The notes under the pieces: model-generated
What the model was told of the DNA's origin: nothing
Database searches by the model: none
What the model saw: only the letters and a program-made list of their open reading frames with translations
Part shown: one piece after another, positions 9,719 to 19,076 of the stretch
How the letters are laid out: every line of letters starts with the position of its first letter
Numbering within the stretch: the stretch's first letter is position 1
Position numbers and translations under genes: made by a program
DNA from: an uncultured Ectothiorhodospiraceae bacterium
Lineage (GTDB): Bacteria; Pseudomonadota; Gammaproteobacteria; S012-40
NCBI GenBank assembly: GCA_945787125.1
Contig: CALZHW010000019.1
Location: 1 to 35,333 of the forward strand
Direction of reading: 5' to 3'
DNA length: 35,333 nt

Positions 9719-12340
9719 ATGACACGGATCAGTTTTCTCATCGCAGTGGCCATTGCCGCCATTACCATAGGTGCATGGGCAATGTTCAACCAACCCCAGG
9801 TCGAACCGCCTTGGCCCGAACGCGTCCAGGGTTTTTCATTTTCCCCAATGCGGGCTGAGCATGACCCGATAGAGAAAAAGCTACCCACCTTAAATCAGAT
9901 CGAAGCAGATTTAGTCTTGCTGCAGGGTAAAGCCCATGCAGTGCGCACTTATATCGTTGAAGGTGCCATGGGGGAGGTTCCTCGATTGGCTGCCAAGGTT
10001 GGCCTCAATGTGGCATTGGGGGCATGGCTGACAGATGATACTGAACGCAATAATGAAGAAGTCGAGCGGTTAGTTAATATTACGAGAAATCATACGAATG
10101 TTGTTCGGGTTATTGTGGGAAATGAAGTGCTGTTACGTGAAGACATGGGTTCCGTTGAGCTCATGGCTTATCTTGATCGCGTACGCCAACAAGTATGGGC
10201 GCCGGTCAGTACGGCAGAGCCTTGGCACGTTTGGGCAAATAATCCTGAGCTGGTTGAACATGTTGATTATCTTGCGGTGCATATGTTGCCATACTGGGAA
10301 GGTATCGATTTCAAAAACGCGGTAGGTCATATTGTCAACCGGATGGAATACTTGAGCATATTGTATCCCGACAAACCGATTGTGATCGCTGAGGTAGGTT
10401 GGCCAAGTAATGGCCGTGCACGCAGTGATGCCGGAGCATCGGTTGCCAACCAAGCTAAATTTTTACGCCGTTTTCTCGAGGAAGCTGAACGAAGAAACTA
10501 TGTCTATTACGTCATGGAGGCTTTTGATCAACCTTGGAAAAGACGAATAGAAGGTACTGTAGGTGCTTATTGGGGTGTCTACGATGTGGAGCGACGGGCA
10601 AAATTCGAATTCACTGCACCAGTGGTAGCGATTAAACATTGGCATGTTCTAGCGGCGATGTCAGTGGTAGTTGCCCTTATTACTTTTACCATGCTGCTTA
10701 TCGATAGTCGCACCTTGCGAAGTCGTGGCCGGAGTTTTCTCGGAATTATCGCTTATGCAGCTGCGACACTCGCGGTTTGGGCAGTCTATGATTACACTAA
10801 TCAATACCTGACCACAGCTAGCATGGTGATCGGTGTTTTACTCATGCTTGGCATGATTGGCGTATTACTTATTATCTTTGCCGAAGCGCATGAGTGGGCC
10901 GAAGCATTATGGGTGAAGGAAAAACGGCGTCCGTTTTGTCTATTGCCGTTACCTGATGCTGAGTTGCCCATGGTATCAATCCATGTGCCAGCCTACAACG
11001 AGCCGCCTGACATGATGATTGAGACGCTGGCTGCTTTAGCGCGGTTAGAGTATCCCAACTATGAAGTCATCGTAATCGATAATAATACGAAGGATCCTTC
11101 TGTCTGGAAACCCGTACAAAATTATTGTGCACAACTCGGGTCGCGTTTTCGATTTTTTCATGTTGATCCACTGGCGGGATTCAAGGCAGGCGCACTCAAT
11201 TTTGCACTTAAAAAAACCTCACCGAAAGCCAAGGTTATAGCGGTTATCGATAGCGACTACGTTGTTGATCCCCATTGGTTGCGGGATCTCGCTCCGCAGT
11301 TCAGTATGCCTAATGTTGGCATTGTGCAGGCGCCTCAAGATTACCGCGATGGCAAGCAGAGTGTTTTTAAATCGATGTGTTATGACGAATATCGAGGCTT
11401 CTTTTCTATCGGCATGATCACCCGCAATGAGCGAAATGCGATTATTCAACATGGCACTATGACCATGGTGAGCCGCGAAGTATTGGATAAGCTAGGTGGT
11501 TGGGGTGAGTGGTGTATTACTGAAGATGCTGAATTAGGTCTACGGGTTTTTAAAGAGGGTTACGACGCCGTTTATATTGACAAAAGTTATGGTCGAGGTT
11601 TGATGCCTGACACCTTCATCGATTTTAAAAAACAGCGGATTCGTTGGGCTTACGGCGCGACACAAATCATGCGTCGACATTTATTGGATTTATCAGGCTT
11701 CGGTAAAAATAAATTAACGCGTGGTCAGCGTTACCATTTTGTTGCTGGATGGTTACCCTGGGTTGCTGATGGTTTCAATTTTATTTTCACGTTAGGTGCC
11801 TTGGCTTGGTCTATCGGTATGATCATTGATCCCAGGAATATCAACCCTCCACCGATTTTATTCGCCATCTTGCCGATGCTATTGTTTGTCTTTAAATTTG
11901 CCAAAATACTGTATTTATATCGATCGAGTCTCAAAGCGAGCATAGGGCAGACTCTGTCTGCTGCGATTGCCGGGTTGGCCTTGTCTCATGCTATTTCATT
12001 GGCGATGTTAAATGGCTTGTTCACGAAGTCTAAACCATTTTTTAGGACACCCAAAAAAGCCAAAAGTCATGCCTTGGCCAGAGCGTTTATGGCATCATCT
12101 CAGGAGGTAGTACTCATGCTGGCACTATGGACAGTGGCTATTGCTGTATCGTTACGACCTGATGCTGACTCATTTGATATGCTGTTGTGGATCGGGTTTT
12201 TAGCCATTCAATCGTTGCCATATTTGGCCACGTTCGTGGTCGCCCTGATCAGTGCGTTGCCTGAGCGTCGAGTGACCACCAAGGAGGTAGTGGCAACGGG
12301 CCAAGAGAACGCTAACGATGCTAAAATTGAAAAGCTATGA
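9719..12340 (+). CDS. ndvB: NdvB-like GH17-GT2 beta-1,3-glucan synthase
   Basis: 873 residues. After an N-terminal membrane segment, residues ~30-300 form a GH17-like (beta-1,3-glucanase fold) domain with VGNEVLL and IAEVGWPSNGRA, matching the acid/base and nucleophile glutamate regions. Two membrane spans follow (~305-390), then a family 2 glycosyltransferase (~420-660) with IDSDYVVD (D,D), TEDAELGL and QRIRWAYGA (QxxRW), and a C-terminal block of membrane spans. This order and length match Pseudomonas NdvB, which makes cyclic beta-1,3-glucans linked to biofilm drug tolerance. Function here is inferred from that architecture. The symbol is given by analogy only. Nothing in the context confirms it, and no export partner is next to it. 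Confidence 0.82.
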   Translation: MTRISFLIAVAIAAITIGAWAMFNQPQVEPPWPERVQGFSFSPMRAEHDPIEKKLPTLNQIEADLVLLQGKAHAVRTYIVEGAMGEVPRLAAKVGLNVALGAWLTDDTERNNEEVERLVNITRNHTNVVRVIVGNEVLLREDMGSVELMAYLDRVRQQVWAPVSTAEPWHVWANNPELVEHVDYLAVHMLPYWEGIDFKNAVGHIVNRMEYLSILYPDKPIVIAEVGWPSNGRARSDAGASVANQAKFLRRFLEEAERRNYVYYVMEAFDQPWKRRIEGTVGAYWGVYDVERRAKFEFTAPVVAIKHWHVLAAMSVVVALITFTMLLIDSRTLRSRGRSFLGIIAYAAATLAVWAVYDYTNQYLTTASMVIGVLLMLGMIGVLLIIFAEAHEWAEALWVKEKRRPFCLLPLPDAELPMVSIHVPAYNEPPDMMIETLAALARLEYPNYEVIVIDNNTKDPSVWKPVQNYCAQLGSRFRFFHVDPLAGFKAGALNFALKKTSPKAKVIAVIDSDYVVDPHWLRDLAPQFSMPNVGIVQAPQDYRDGKQSVFKSMCYDEYRGFFSIGMITRNERNAIIQHGTMTMVSREVLDKLGGWGEWCITEDAELGLRVFKEGYDAVYIDKSYGRGLMPDTFIDFKKQRIRWAYGATQIMRRHLLDLSGFGKNKLTRGQRYHFVAGWLPWVADGFNFIFTLGALAWSIGMIIDPRNINPPPILFAILPMLLFVFKFAKILYLYRSSLKASIGQTLSAAIAGLALSHAISLAMLNGLFTKSKPFFRTPKKAKSHALARAFMASSQEVVLMLALWTVAIAVSLRPDADSFDMLLWIGFLAIQSLPYLATFVVALISALPERRVTTKEVVATGQENANDAKIEKL

Positions 12341-12348
12341 TACAAGAT

Positions 12349-12536
12349 CTCAAGTTTCGGAGTTCAACTATTCCCCATAATCAGCGCGCGCAGTGGCAAC
12401 TCTTATTGAGAGTGTTGGCAGCATGGAAGCTGCCGCCAAGCCTACAGGGAGGTATTCACGGCGTCTCTCGATAAGGGTTGCCGCTGCGGGCGCTAGAAGG
12501 TGGCAGTTTTACAACTATTGAACTCCGAAACTTGAG
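12349..12536 (-). repeat. Palindromic MITE-like repeat, copy 2 (inverted)
   Basis: 188 bp, in reverse orientation relative to copies 1, 3 and 4. Its ends are CTCAAGTTTCGGAGTTCAA and TTGAACTCCGAAACTTGAG, a perfect 19 bp terminal inverted repeat that differs from copy 1 in the outer part. The core (CAGCATGGAAGCTG, GGTATTCACGGCGTCTCTCG) matches the other copies. It starts 8 bases after the ndvB stop, and the helicase operon starts 47 bases after it ends. As RNA it could act as a bidirectional stem-loop terminator for ndvB. Confidence 0.88.
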
Positions 12537-12583
12537 TAAGATAATCAACCCCATGCCGCATCAACCCCGTGCCAGGAGATTTG

Positions 12584-14323
12584 ATGAACGTAAAAACCCA
12601 ACTTGATGCTTTAAGAGATTTTGTTCAAACAGAGCAAGAAGCGAATTTAAATCAGCTATTAAATATTTGGGAAAAGCCACTTGCGGGGAAATTAGCCTCT
12701 GGCGAAACACAAACCTTTAGCCACCTGGAATTAATCAGTAAAGACACATTAATCGCAACTTTGACTGCGGAGGAGTCACGCTTTCGAGAGGGGGATATGC
12801 TGTGCCTGCATACCGGTGATCCCTGTGAAAATACATTTGTGCGCCAGGTGACCATTGATGAAGAAGACAATAGAAAATGGATCTTAAGTGGTAAAGACTT
12901 GCAGCAACAGATACAAAGTTACCGCGGTGGAGTCTGTTATGCTGATGCAGATAGTATGGATTTAACGCCTTTTTTCGATAAAGCATTGACAGAAATAGCG
13001 GCATCAAGTATTGGCAAAGAAATAATTTTACCACTGCTTGCAGGCCAACTTGATGTTGGTTTTTGCTACATGGATAACTACGATAGTGCGGCGGATTTAG
13101 CCGAGTCGATGGGTTTCAATGAAGGCCAACAGGAGGCGGTGGGCTATGGGGTGGCAGCGCGCTATGTGGCCTGTATACAAGGGCCACCTGGCACAGGTAA
13201 AACGAAAGTCATTGGTTTAATTGCAAAAATTTTGGTGGATGAAGGTCAGAATGTTTTACTGACCTCACATACACACATGGCGATAAATAATGCACTGAAT
13301 AAAATTCACCATGAAAATGTCCCCGTTGTTAAAGTGGGTGCGACTACCTCACGTAAAGCACTGAATCCGAACATTAAACTTTTTGCTCAAGGCAATGATT
13401 GGCATGACCGACCTGAGCAAGGATATGTGATTGGCGCAACACCTTTTGCAACCTGCACCAAACGTTTGGAAAATTTTGAGTTCGATACCGTTATTTTTGA
13501 CGAAGCCAGTCAAATAACAGTGCCGCTCGCGGTGATGGCCATGCGCAAAGCCAGGCGCTTTGTTTTTGTGGGCGATCACCAGCAACTACCCCCAGTCGTT
13601 TTATCAAAATCCATTCTGGACAAAGAATCTTACTCAGTATTTGCCCAGCTGATAGAGAAAAATAATAAAACGTCCGTGATGTTAGGTGAGACCTATCGCA
13701 TGAATCAATGGCTAACAACATGGCCCAGTGATAATTCCTATCATTCAAAATTATCATCGGTTGGGTCAAATCAACAACGAACATTTGATTTACCTATTAA
13801 ACCTACGTCATTCAAAACGATATTATCCAATGAACATTCACTGGTTTACATACCCAGCCCAGGGGTAGCGTGTAAAACACTCAATATTGCTGAAGCAGAA
13901 TTGATCAGCAACATAGTAAAAATTGTACTTGAATGTAAGATGGAATCGAGTGATATTGGTATAGTCACGCCATTTCGTAATCAGGCTCGTAGACTTAAAA
14001 CACTACTCGCAAAAAAATTGAGCAAACATAACATGCAACAAATCGTAATCGATACGGTTGAACGCATGCAGGGGCAGGAACGCGAATTGATCATCCTTTC
14101 TCTTTGCGCAACGGATCTTTTGTTTATTAGAAATATAGCGCCGTTTTTCTTTCAGCCGCAACGATTAAATGTTGCAATAACCCGGCCTATGACTAAACTC
14201 ATTATCATCGGGCCTGATATAGAAAACGATTTTATAGATGATGACGAACAGATAATGTGCTGGATTAAGCGTTATCTCAGCCTGATTAATCAAGCCTATC
14301 GCCCCAATATTGGAGACCTGTAA
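12584..14323 (+). CDS. SF1B (UPF1/DNA2-like) helicase, AAA_11/AAA_12
   Basis: 579 residues. An N-terminal ~190-residue non-helicase part is followed by the SF1 motifs in order: Walker A GPPGTGKTKVIG (~residue 200), motif II FDEASQ (~305), motif III VGDHQQLPPV (~330), TYRMN, IGIVTPFRNQARRL, MQGQERELIILSL and LNVAITRP. It is therefore an active-looking ATP-dependent nucleic-acid helicase of the UPF1/DNA2 group. The ATG at 12584 has AGGAG 5 bases upstream; a GTG 15 bases earlier is less likely. The second helicase gene starts 3 bases after the stop, so they form one operon. I do not recognise a named system. DNA repair or anti-phage defence are possibilities, neither shown by the sequence. Confidence 0.88.
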   Translation: MNVKTQLDALRDFVQTEQEANLNQLLNIWEKPLAGKLASGETQTFSHLELISKDTLIATLTAEESRFREGDMLCLHTGDPCENTFVRQVTIDEEDNRKWILSGKDLQQQIQSYRGGVCYADADSMDLTPFFDKALTEIAASSIGKEIILPLLAGQLDVGFCYMDNYDSAADLAESMGFNEGQQEAVGYGVAARYVACIQGPPGTGKTKVIGLIAKILVDEGQNVLLTSHTHMAINNALNKIHHENVPVVKVGATTSRKALNPNIKLFAQGNDWHDRPEQGYVIGATPFATCTKRLENFEFDTVIFDEASQITVPLAVMAMRKARRFVFVGDHQQLPPVVLSKSILDKESYSVFAQLIEKNNKTSVMLGETYRMNQWLTTWPSDNSYHSKLSSVGSNQQRTFDLPIKPTSFKTILSNEHSLVYIPSPGVACKTLNIAEAELISNIVKIVLECKMESSDIGIVTPFRNQARRLKTLLAKKLSKHNMQQIVIDTVERMQGQERELIILSLCATDLLFIRNIAPFFFQPQRLNVAITRPMTKLIIIGPDIENDFIDDDEQIMCWIKRYLSLINQAYRPNIGDL

Positions 14324-14326
14324 GCT

Positions 14327-16321
14327 ATGGCTCAATTAATGAATTCATTAGTCAATCTGGATAACAAGGTACGAAGGCATTTTAAGCGAGCATTGGAAGC
14401 ATTAGATGAGCAGTTTATTGTTCGTTCACCGATATTAGACAACGATAAAGTTGCGCAAATTGTTATTGAAGGGGCTAATAATACGTGGTTGTTTGTGGGA
14501 TATCACCTTGCTGCGCCGACTAAGGTGGAATTACAGGCTTTTGTTGATTTTGTTATAGAGTCTCATAATGGTGAGTGGCGACAACTAAACTATCTGGCAA
14601 TCATCGAAAAACCTGCAGACTTAAACGATCATCCTCATCAATTAATTCAAGGCGTGCATCATGTTGATAAAGCCGATTTTCTGAATGATACTCAAACAAT
14701 TGTTGATAAGCACTTGGTGCAACTTTCACACGTATCACATCAGCAGCTTAAAATACGACTTTTTTCCGAATCCAGTATCCATGCTGCATGCACGACAAGA
14801 CAAAGCTTGCAACGTGATAACAGTGCACAACTACAGCACGTCTTTTTAGATTATGATCAGGAGTGGGCCGCTAAACTTGATATTATAGACGATGAACGTA
14901 ACCTGGATACGAAGCAAGATTTCACACTGAGATTGATAAATGGTGTCGCCGGCAGTGGCAAAACCTTGATTCTTATTAATCGTGCTTTGTTGTATTGTAG
15001 AAAATATCCAACGAAAAAAATCTTGTTTCTTATACACAATAAACCGATTACCACCGATATTAAATTAAGATTAGATCGCTATCTCGGTGGCAAACCTGAT
15101 AATCTTAATTTGCAAACATTTCATGCATTTGCCAGAGCACAAAAGCTGAAAGCATCAAATGCAAAAACTAAAATAAACATTATTTTTTCTAGTGATTCAC
15201 CTCCTGTTCAATTGCAAGACTTGTTCTCTGAGAAAAGTGAAACTATTCAACAAACGAAATTGTCTGCAACGCAGCTGTGGAGTGAGATTGAATATATCAA
15301 CGCGCACTTAATTGCGAATGAAAACGATTATTTAACAGTAGAGCGCCATGGACGAGGTTTTGCTTTGCAGCAAAATCAGCGAAAACTCATCTGGCAACTA
15401 TACACACTTATTATGCAGCGATTGTGTTCTTATGATAAAGGCTATTTGGCCAGTTTATATATCCGGGAAATGTGTTTGAATCATGACACGGAAAATTCTT
15501 TAGATAAATATCATCACATTCTTTTGGATGAGGCGCAGTTTTTTCTACCCTCCTGGTTAGAACTTGTTAAAAAGTCTATTTTGCCCAACGGTCAGCTATT
15601 CATGTGCGCTGATCCAAATCAAGGCTTTTTAAAAAGCCGACTAAGTTGGAAAAGTATCGGTTTAAACGTGCGAGGTAGAACTAAAATACTCACCTATTCT
15701 TATCGAACAACATATTCCATTTTGAAAGCGGCTAACGCGTTGCTTGATGTGTTTAAAGAAGACCCAGAAGAATTTTTAAAGCCAGAATTTGATAAAATGG
15801 AAATTGGCAGTCAACCTCAAGTTATATTTAGCGCAACACCGCAAGACGAATTATCTCGCTTTCTGAATGAGCTGGACAGTTGCGTACATCAAATGGGAGT
15901 CCCATTAAATCAAATTCTCATCTTATGTGGTGAAACCTATAAACCTTGGGATCTTAAAAAGCAGATTGAAAACCGAATTAAAAATGTTAATGTCTTGAAT
16001 TATAATGATTCAAACGCTTTCGCTAAGCCAGACAGCATTAAACTGATGACGATAAATAGCTGCACTGGAATGGAAGCTGGAGTGGTTTTTATATTGGGCA
16101 TCGGTGAGCTGTTATCAAAAAGTAATACTCTGGATATGAGCGAAGAGGAAAAGCAGATCGCCAAGCAAGAGACCTATAGGAAACTTTATGTTGCTATGAC
16201 ACGTGCCGGGCAGAAATTATTTATGTTTAGTACGGATGATGTGCCTGAAGAGATAATTCCGTTTGTAGAATGCAAAAATTCCCAACTCCAGCAATCCAAC
16301 ATGACTGAAGAAATATTATAG
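14327..16321 (+). CDS. UvrD/Rep-like SF1A helicase with long N-terminal domain
   Basis: 664 residues. The first ~200 residues match no domain I can name; they contain WLFVGYHL and YLAIIEKPADL, which resemble an alpha/beta domain. Walker A is GVAGSGKTLILINRA (~residue 205). LQTFHAFAR (motif Ic-like), LLDEAQFFLP (motif II), MCADPNQGFLK (motif III), YSYRTTYSILKAAN (motif IV), MTINSCTGMEAGVVFILG (motif V) and LYVAMTRA (motif VI) follow. It is a complete UvrD-type core, shorter than UvrD itself (~720 aa). It lies 3 bases after the first helicase gene. A physical or functional pairing of an SF1B and an SF1A helicase is inferred from the operon. Copy 3 of the palindromic repeat follows 35 bases after the stop. 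Confidence 0.85.
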   Translation: MAQLMNSLVNLDNKVRRHFKRALEALDEQFIVRSPILDNDKVAQIVIEGANNTWLFVGYHLAAPTKVELQAFVDFVIESHNGEWRQLNYLAIIEKPADLNDHPHQLIQGVHHVDKADFLNDTQTIVDKHLVQLSHVSHQQLKIRLFSESSIHAACTTRQSLQRDNSAQLQHVFLDYDQEWAAKLDIIDDERNLDTKQDFTLRLINGVAGSGKTLILINRALLYCRKYPTKKILFLIHNKPITTDIKLRLDRYLGGKPDNLNLQTFHAFARAQKLKASNAKTKINIIFSSDSPPVQLQDLFSEKSETIQQTKLSATQLWSEIEYINAHLIANENDYLTVERHGRGFALQQNQRKLIWQLYTLIMQRLCSYDKGYLASLYIREMCLNHDTENSLDKYHHILLDEAQFFLPSWLELVKKSILPNGQLFMCADPNQGFLKSRLSWKSIGLNVRGRTKILTYSYRTTYSILKAANALLDVFKEDPEEFLKPEFDKMEIGSQPQVIFSATPQDELSRFLNELDSCVHQMGVPLNQILILCGETYKPWDLKKQIENRIKNVNVLNYNDSNAFAKPDSIKLMTINSCTGMEAGVVFILGIGELLSKSNTLDMSEEEKQIAKQETYRKLYVAMTRAGQKLFMFSTDDVPEEIIPFVECKNSQLQQSNMTEEIL

Positions 16322-16356
16322 GTCACTCGATTCGGTAGGTTGGTGATTGCTTTAAG

Positions 16357-16553
16357 CTCACAATCAGAGTTCAATAATTGCAGAAGTACATAAGTGCCAC
16401 CTTCCTAGCGCCCGTAGCGGCAGACTTTACCGAGAGACGCCGTGAATACGTCCTTGTAGGCTTGACGGCAGCATCCATGCTGCCAACACTCTCGCTAAAG
16501 TCTGCCGCTACGGACGCTGATTATGGAGAAAAAAATAGAATTACGATTGTGAG
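16357..16553 (+). repeat. Palindromic MITE-like repeat, copy 3
   Basis: 197 bp with ends CTCACAATCAGAGTTCAA and a diverged TAGAATTACGATTGTGAG. The inner arms are CGTAGCGGCAGACTTTA with TAAAGTCTGCCGCTACG, and the central hairpin is GGCAGCATCCATGCTGCC. Flanking TTTAAG and TTTAAA may be a target duplication. An open frame reads through it into the TonB receptor gene, but this is fortuitous: the receptor's signal peptide begins after the element. Confidence 0.9.
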
Positions 16554-16560
16554 TTTAAAT

Positions 16561-18654
16561 ATGCTTGTTGTAGACAACATTAGAATGATTCAGCGGATTC
16601 GAAACGCTACTTTCTGTGTCCGCGTGTGGTGGTATTTACTGTTGATCCTGGGTTCTCCTGCGGCAGTGATGGCTCAAGCTCCCGCGAGTCAGGAACCTCT
16701 GCAAATTATCATTAATTCAGGTCGCCTTGAAAAACCGTTGGAAGAAATGCCCGCAGCGGCGACCGTGTTAGAGCATGAAGCCATTCATGGTGGGCGCCAG
16801 CAATTGGGTTTGGACCAAGCGCTGGCCAATGTGCCAGGCATCTTTGCCCTCAATCGTTACAACTTTGCCCAGGATCTGCGCCTTTCGATTCGCGGCTTTG
16901 GTGCCCGCGCTAATTTTGGTATCCGTGGTGTGCGTATCTTGATCGACGGCATGCCAGCCACAACACCTGATGGTCAATCGAGTATTGATGATATTGATCT
17001 TGGCAACTTAGCACGAGTGGAAATTATTCGTGGCCCCGCAGGTGCGCTTTATGGCTCTTCTGCGGGCGGAGTATTAAGTCTCGAAACCGAAAAAGGCAAA
17101 GGTCCGCCTTCTCTTGAAGCCGGGTTCAGTGCCGGCGCCTATGGTTTCCGCGATGTTAAATTTAAGGGCAGTGGTGCGCGGAATTATCTGAGTTATTCAT
17201 TAAATGCTTCACGCCTCAGTATTGATGGTTACAGAGCGCAATCGGTTGCACAAAGGGACGTGTTGAATGGCCGGTTTGACTACAGCCTAGCTGGTGGCGG
17301 TGAATTCACTGCAGTTCTCGCCTTGCTTGACGCACCTTTGGCGCAAGATGCTGGCGGACTCACTGCTGAGCAAGTCAGTATGGATCGAAGCCAGGCTGCT
17401 CCTCTCAATGTGCGTTTTGATACCAGCGAAACAATCCGCCAGCAGCGTTTTGGTTTGCATAGCCGTCATCCTTTAGACAGTAACGCTGAACTGCGCCTGC
17501 GCGGTTATTATGTGCAGCGCGATTTTGCTAATCGCCTGCCGTTTAATAAAATTGAACTTGATCGTCGCTTCGGCGGCAGCAGTGTTGAATACGTGAGTGA
17601 TAATCAATGGTTGGGTACTCCGGGTCGTCTATTGTTGGGGTTGGACATTGATTATCAAGATGACATGCGACGTCGTCTTGACAATCTCGATGGTGTGACG
17701 GGCGATTTAAATTTTGAGCAGCGTGAGCGCGTACTGAGCAGCGGAATTTTTATCGCCCGCGAGCACAATTTCTCAGCGCGAATCCGTTTGGACATGGGTT
17801 TGCGATATGATTACCTGCGCATCGAAGCCAACGATCGTTTTCTCAGTGATGGTGATGACTCAGCGAGTGTGATATTTACTCGCTGGAGTCCGAGTATCGC
17901 GCTGCTCATGCAACAAAATAATAATACCCGTTATTACGCCCGCATCGCGACCGGATTTGAAACCCCAACCACTACTGAGCTCTCCCGTCCAGATGGCAGC
18001 GGGGGATTCAATAAAACCCTGATGCCCGAGAGCACTCTAAGTTACGAACTGGGCGTTCGCAAAAAGTTGACTCAGTTCGTGCACGGTGAAATCGCCTTGT
18101 TCGAGAGCCAAATAGAAGATCAGCTGGTGCCTTTTGGAATTGCTAACTCACCAGACCGTTTCGCCTATGAAAACGCCGGGCGTTCACGTAATCGCGGTCT
18201 GGAATCAGCCCTGTCAATCGGCGAATACACAGGCTGGAGCATACAACTTGCATACACTTATTCGCATTTTCTCTTTATCAATTTTACTGATCAAAATGGG
18301 CAGAAACTGGATGGCAAACGATTGCCTGGTGTACCCGAAAATTTGTTTAATCTGGAGCTGCGTTATCGCACCAATTTTGGTGTATTTGTCGCGCTGGAGA
18401 CCCGCTACACCGGTCGTTATTATGCTGACAATAATAACAATATAAAAATAACACCGAGCATGGTCAGCGGTCTGCGTATAGCTTATCAGCAGACCATCAG
18501 TCACTGGCAGTTACACGTTCGGGCGGGAATAAACAATCTTTCTAATGAAAATTATTACGCAAATATTCGCCTCAACGCGACCGCCGAGCGTTATTATGAA
18601 CCCGCACCCCCTCGCCATGTTTACATCGGCTTTAGCGCGCGATATTTTTTTTAA
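16561..18654 (+). CDS. TonB-dependent outer-membrane receptor
   Basis: ~697 residues. A signal peptide ends near VMAQA. The plug domain (~residues 40-165) has SIRGFGARANFGIRGVRILIDG and VEIIRGPAGALYGSSAGGV, the hallmark of TonB receptors. The rest is a beta-barrel ending in an aromatic residue (SARYFF) as expected for BAM-dependent insertion. Such receptors import ferric siderophores, cobalamin, metals or glycans. The ligand cannot be read, and no transport genes lie beside it. Start: the frame is open back into the repeat, but ATG 16561 or 16585 gives a normal signal peptide. 16585 gives the shorter, more typical n-region. Neither has a clear SD. The 5' leader lies inside or next to the palindromic repeat, which may affect expression. 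Confidence 0.9.
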   Translation: MLVVDNIRMIQRIRNATFCVRVWWYLLLILGSPAAVMAQAPASQEPLQIIINSGRLEKPLEEMPAAATVLEHEAIHGGRQQLGLDQALANVPGIFALNRYNFAQDLRLSIRGFGARANFGIRGVRILIDGMPATTPDGQSSIDDIDLGNLARVEIIRGPAGALYGSSAGGVLSLETEKGKGPPSLEAGFSAGAYGFRDVKFKGSGARNYLSYSLNASRLSIDGYRAQSVAQRDVLNGRFDYSLAGGGEFTAVLALLDAPLAQDAGGLTAEQVSMDRSQAAPLNVRFDTSETIRQQRFGLHSRHPLDSNAELRLRGYYVQRDFANRLPFNKIELDRRFGGSSVEYVSDNQWLGTPGRLLLGLDIDYQDDMRRRLDNLDGVTGDLNFEQRERVLSSGIFIAREHNFSARIRLDMGLRYDYLRIEANDRFLSDGDDSASVIFTRWSPSIALLMQQNNNTRYYARIATGFETPTTTELSRPDGSGGFNKTLMPESTLSYELGVRKKLTQFVHGEIALFESQIEDQLVPFGIANSPDRFAYENAGRSRNRGLESALSIGEYTGWSIQLAYTYSHFLFINFTDQNGQKLDGKRLPGVPENLFNLELRYRTNFGVFVALETRYTGRYYADNNNNIKITPSMVSGLRIAYQQTISHWQLHVRAGINNLSNENYYANIRLNATAERYYEPAPPRHVYIGFSARYFF

Positions 18655-18732
18655 TTATTTTGAATATTGGTCGATAAATATCACCAACCTTTACAATTAT
18701 CATTTTCTGACTATTTTCTGCTAATATGATAA

Positions 18733-18921
18733 CTTACAATCGGAGTTTAAAGTTGCTAAAGTGCTACCTTCCGGCACCCGTAGTGGCAAGGCCTTACCGA
18801 GAGACGCCGTGAATACATCCTTGTAGGCTTGACGGCAGCATCCATGCTGCCAACACTCTCTATAAGGTCTTGCCACTACGAGTGCTGATTTCGGGAATAA
18901 TAATTGAACTCCGATTATGAG
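18733..18921 (+). repeat. Palindromic MITE-like repeat, copy 4
   Basis: 189 bp with ends CTTACAATCGGAGTTTAA and TTGAACTCCGATTATGAG. Inner arms GTAGTGGCAAGGCCTTA and TAAGGTCTTGCCACTAC flank the central hairpin GGCAGCATCCATGCTGCC. It is closest to copy 1. It sits between the TonB receptor stop and the large envelope gene, where it could end or attenuate transcription. The flanking bases give no convincing target duplication. Confidence 0.9.
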
Positions 18922-19076
18922 TGGTAAGAATCGAAAACGAATTTTGCGACATAACCTGAGGTCAGGCACCCCAATAAAAGACAATGGATGTGAAAATAAA
19001 TGACTCTCGACAACAATGTTATTAGTTCGCTGTTATGGCTCAGAAAAAATTCCAATTCATTAATCGGGAGTGCAGC

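Noticed and set aside
18721-18984. Minus-strand frame of 87 codons
   Set aside because: It lies over repeat copy 4, has no family resemblance and is explained by the palindrome.
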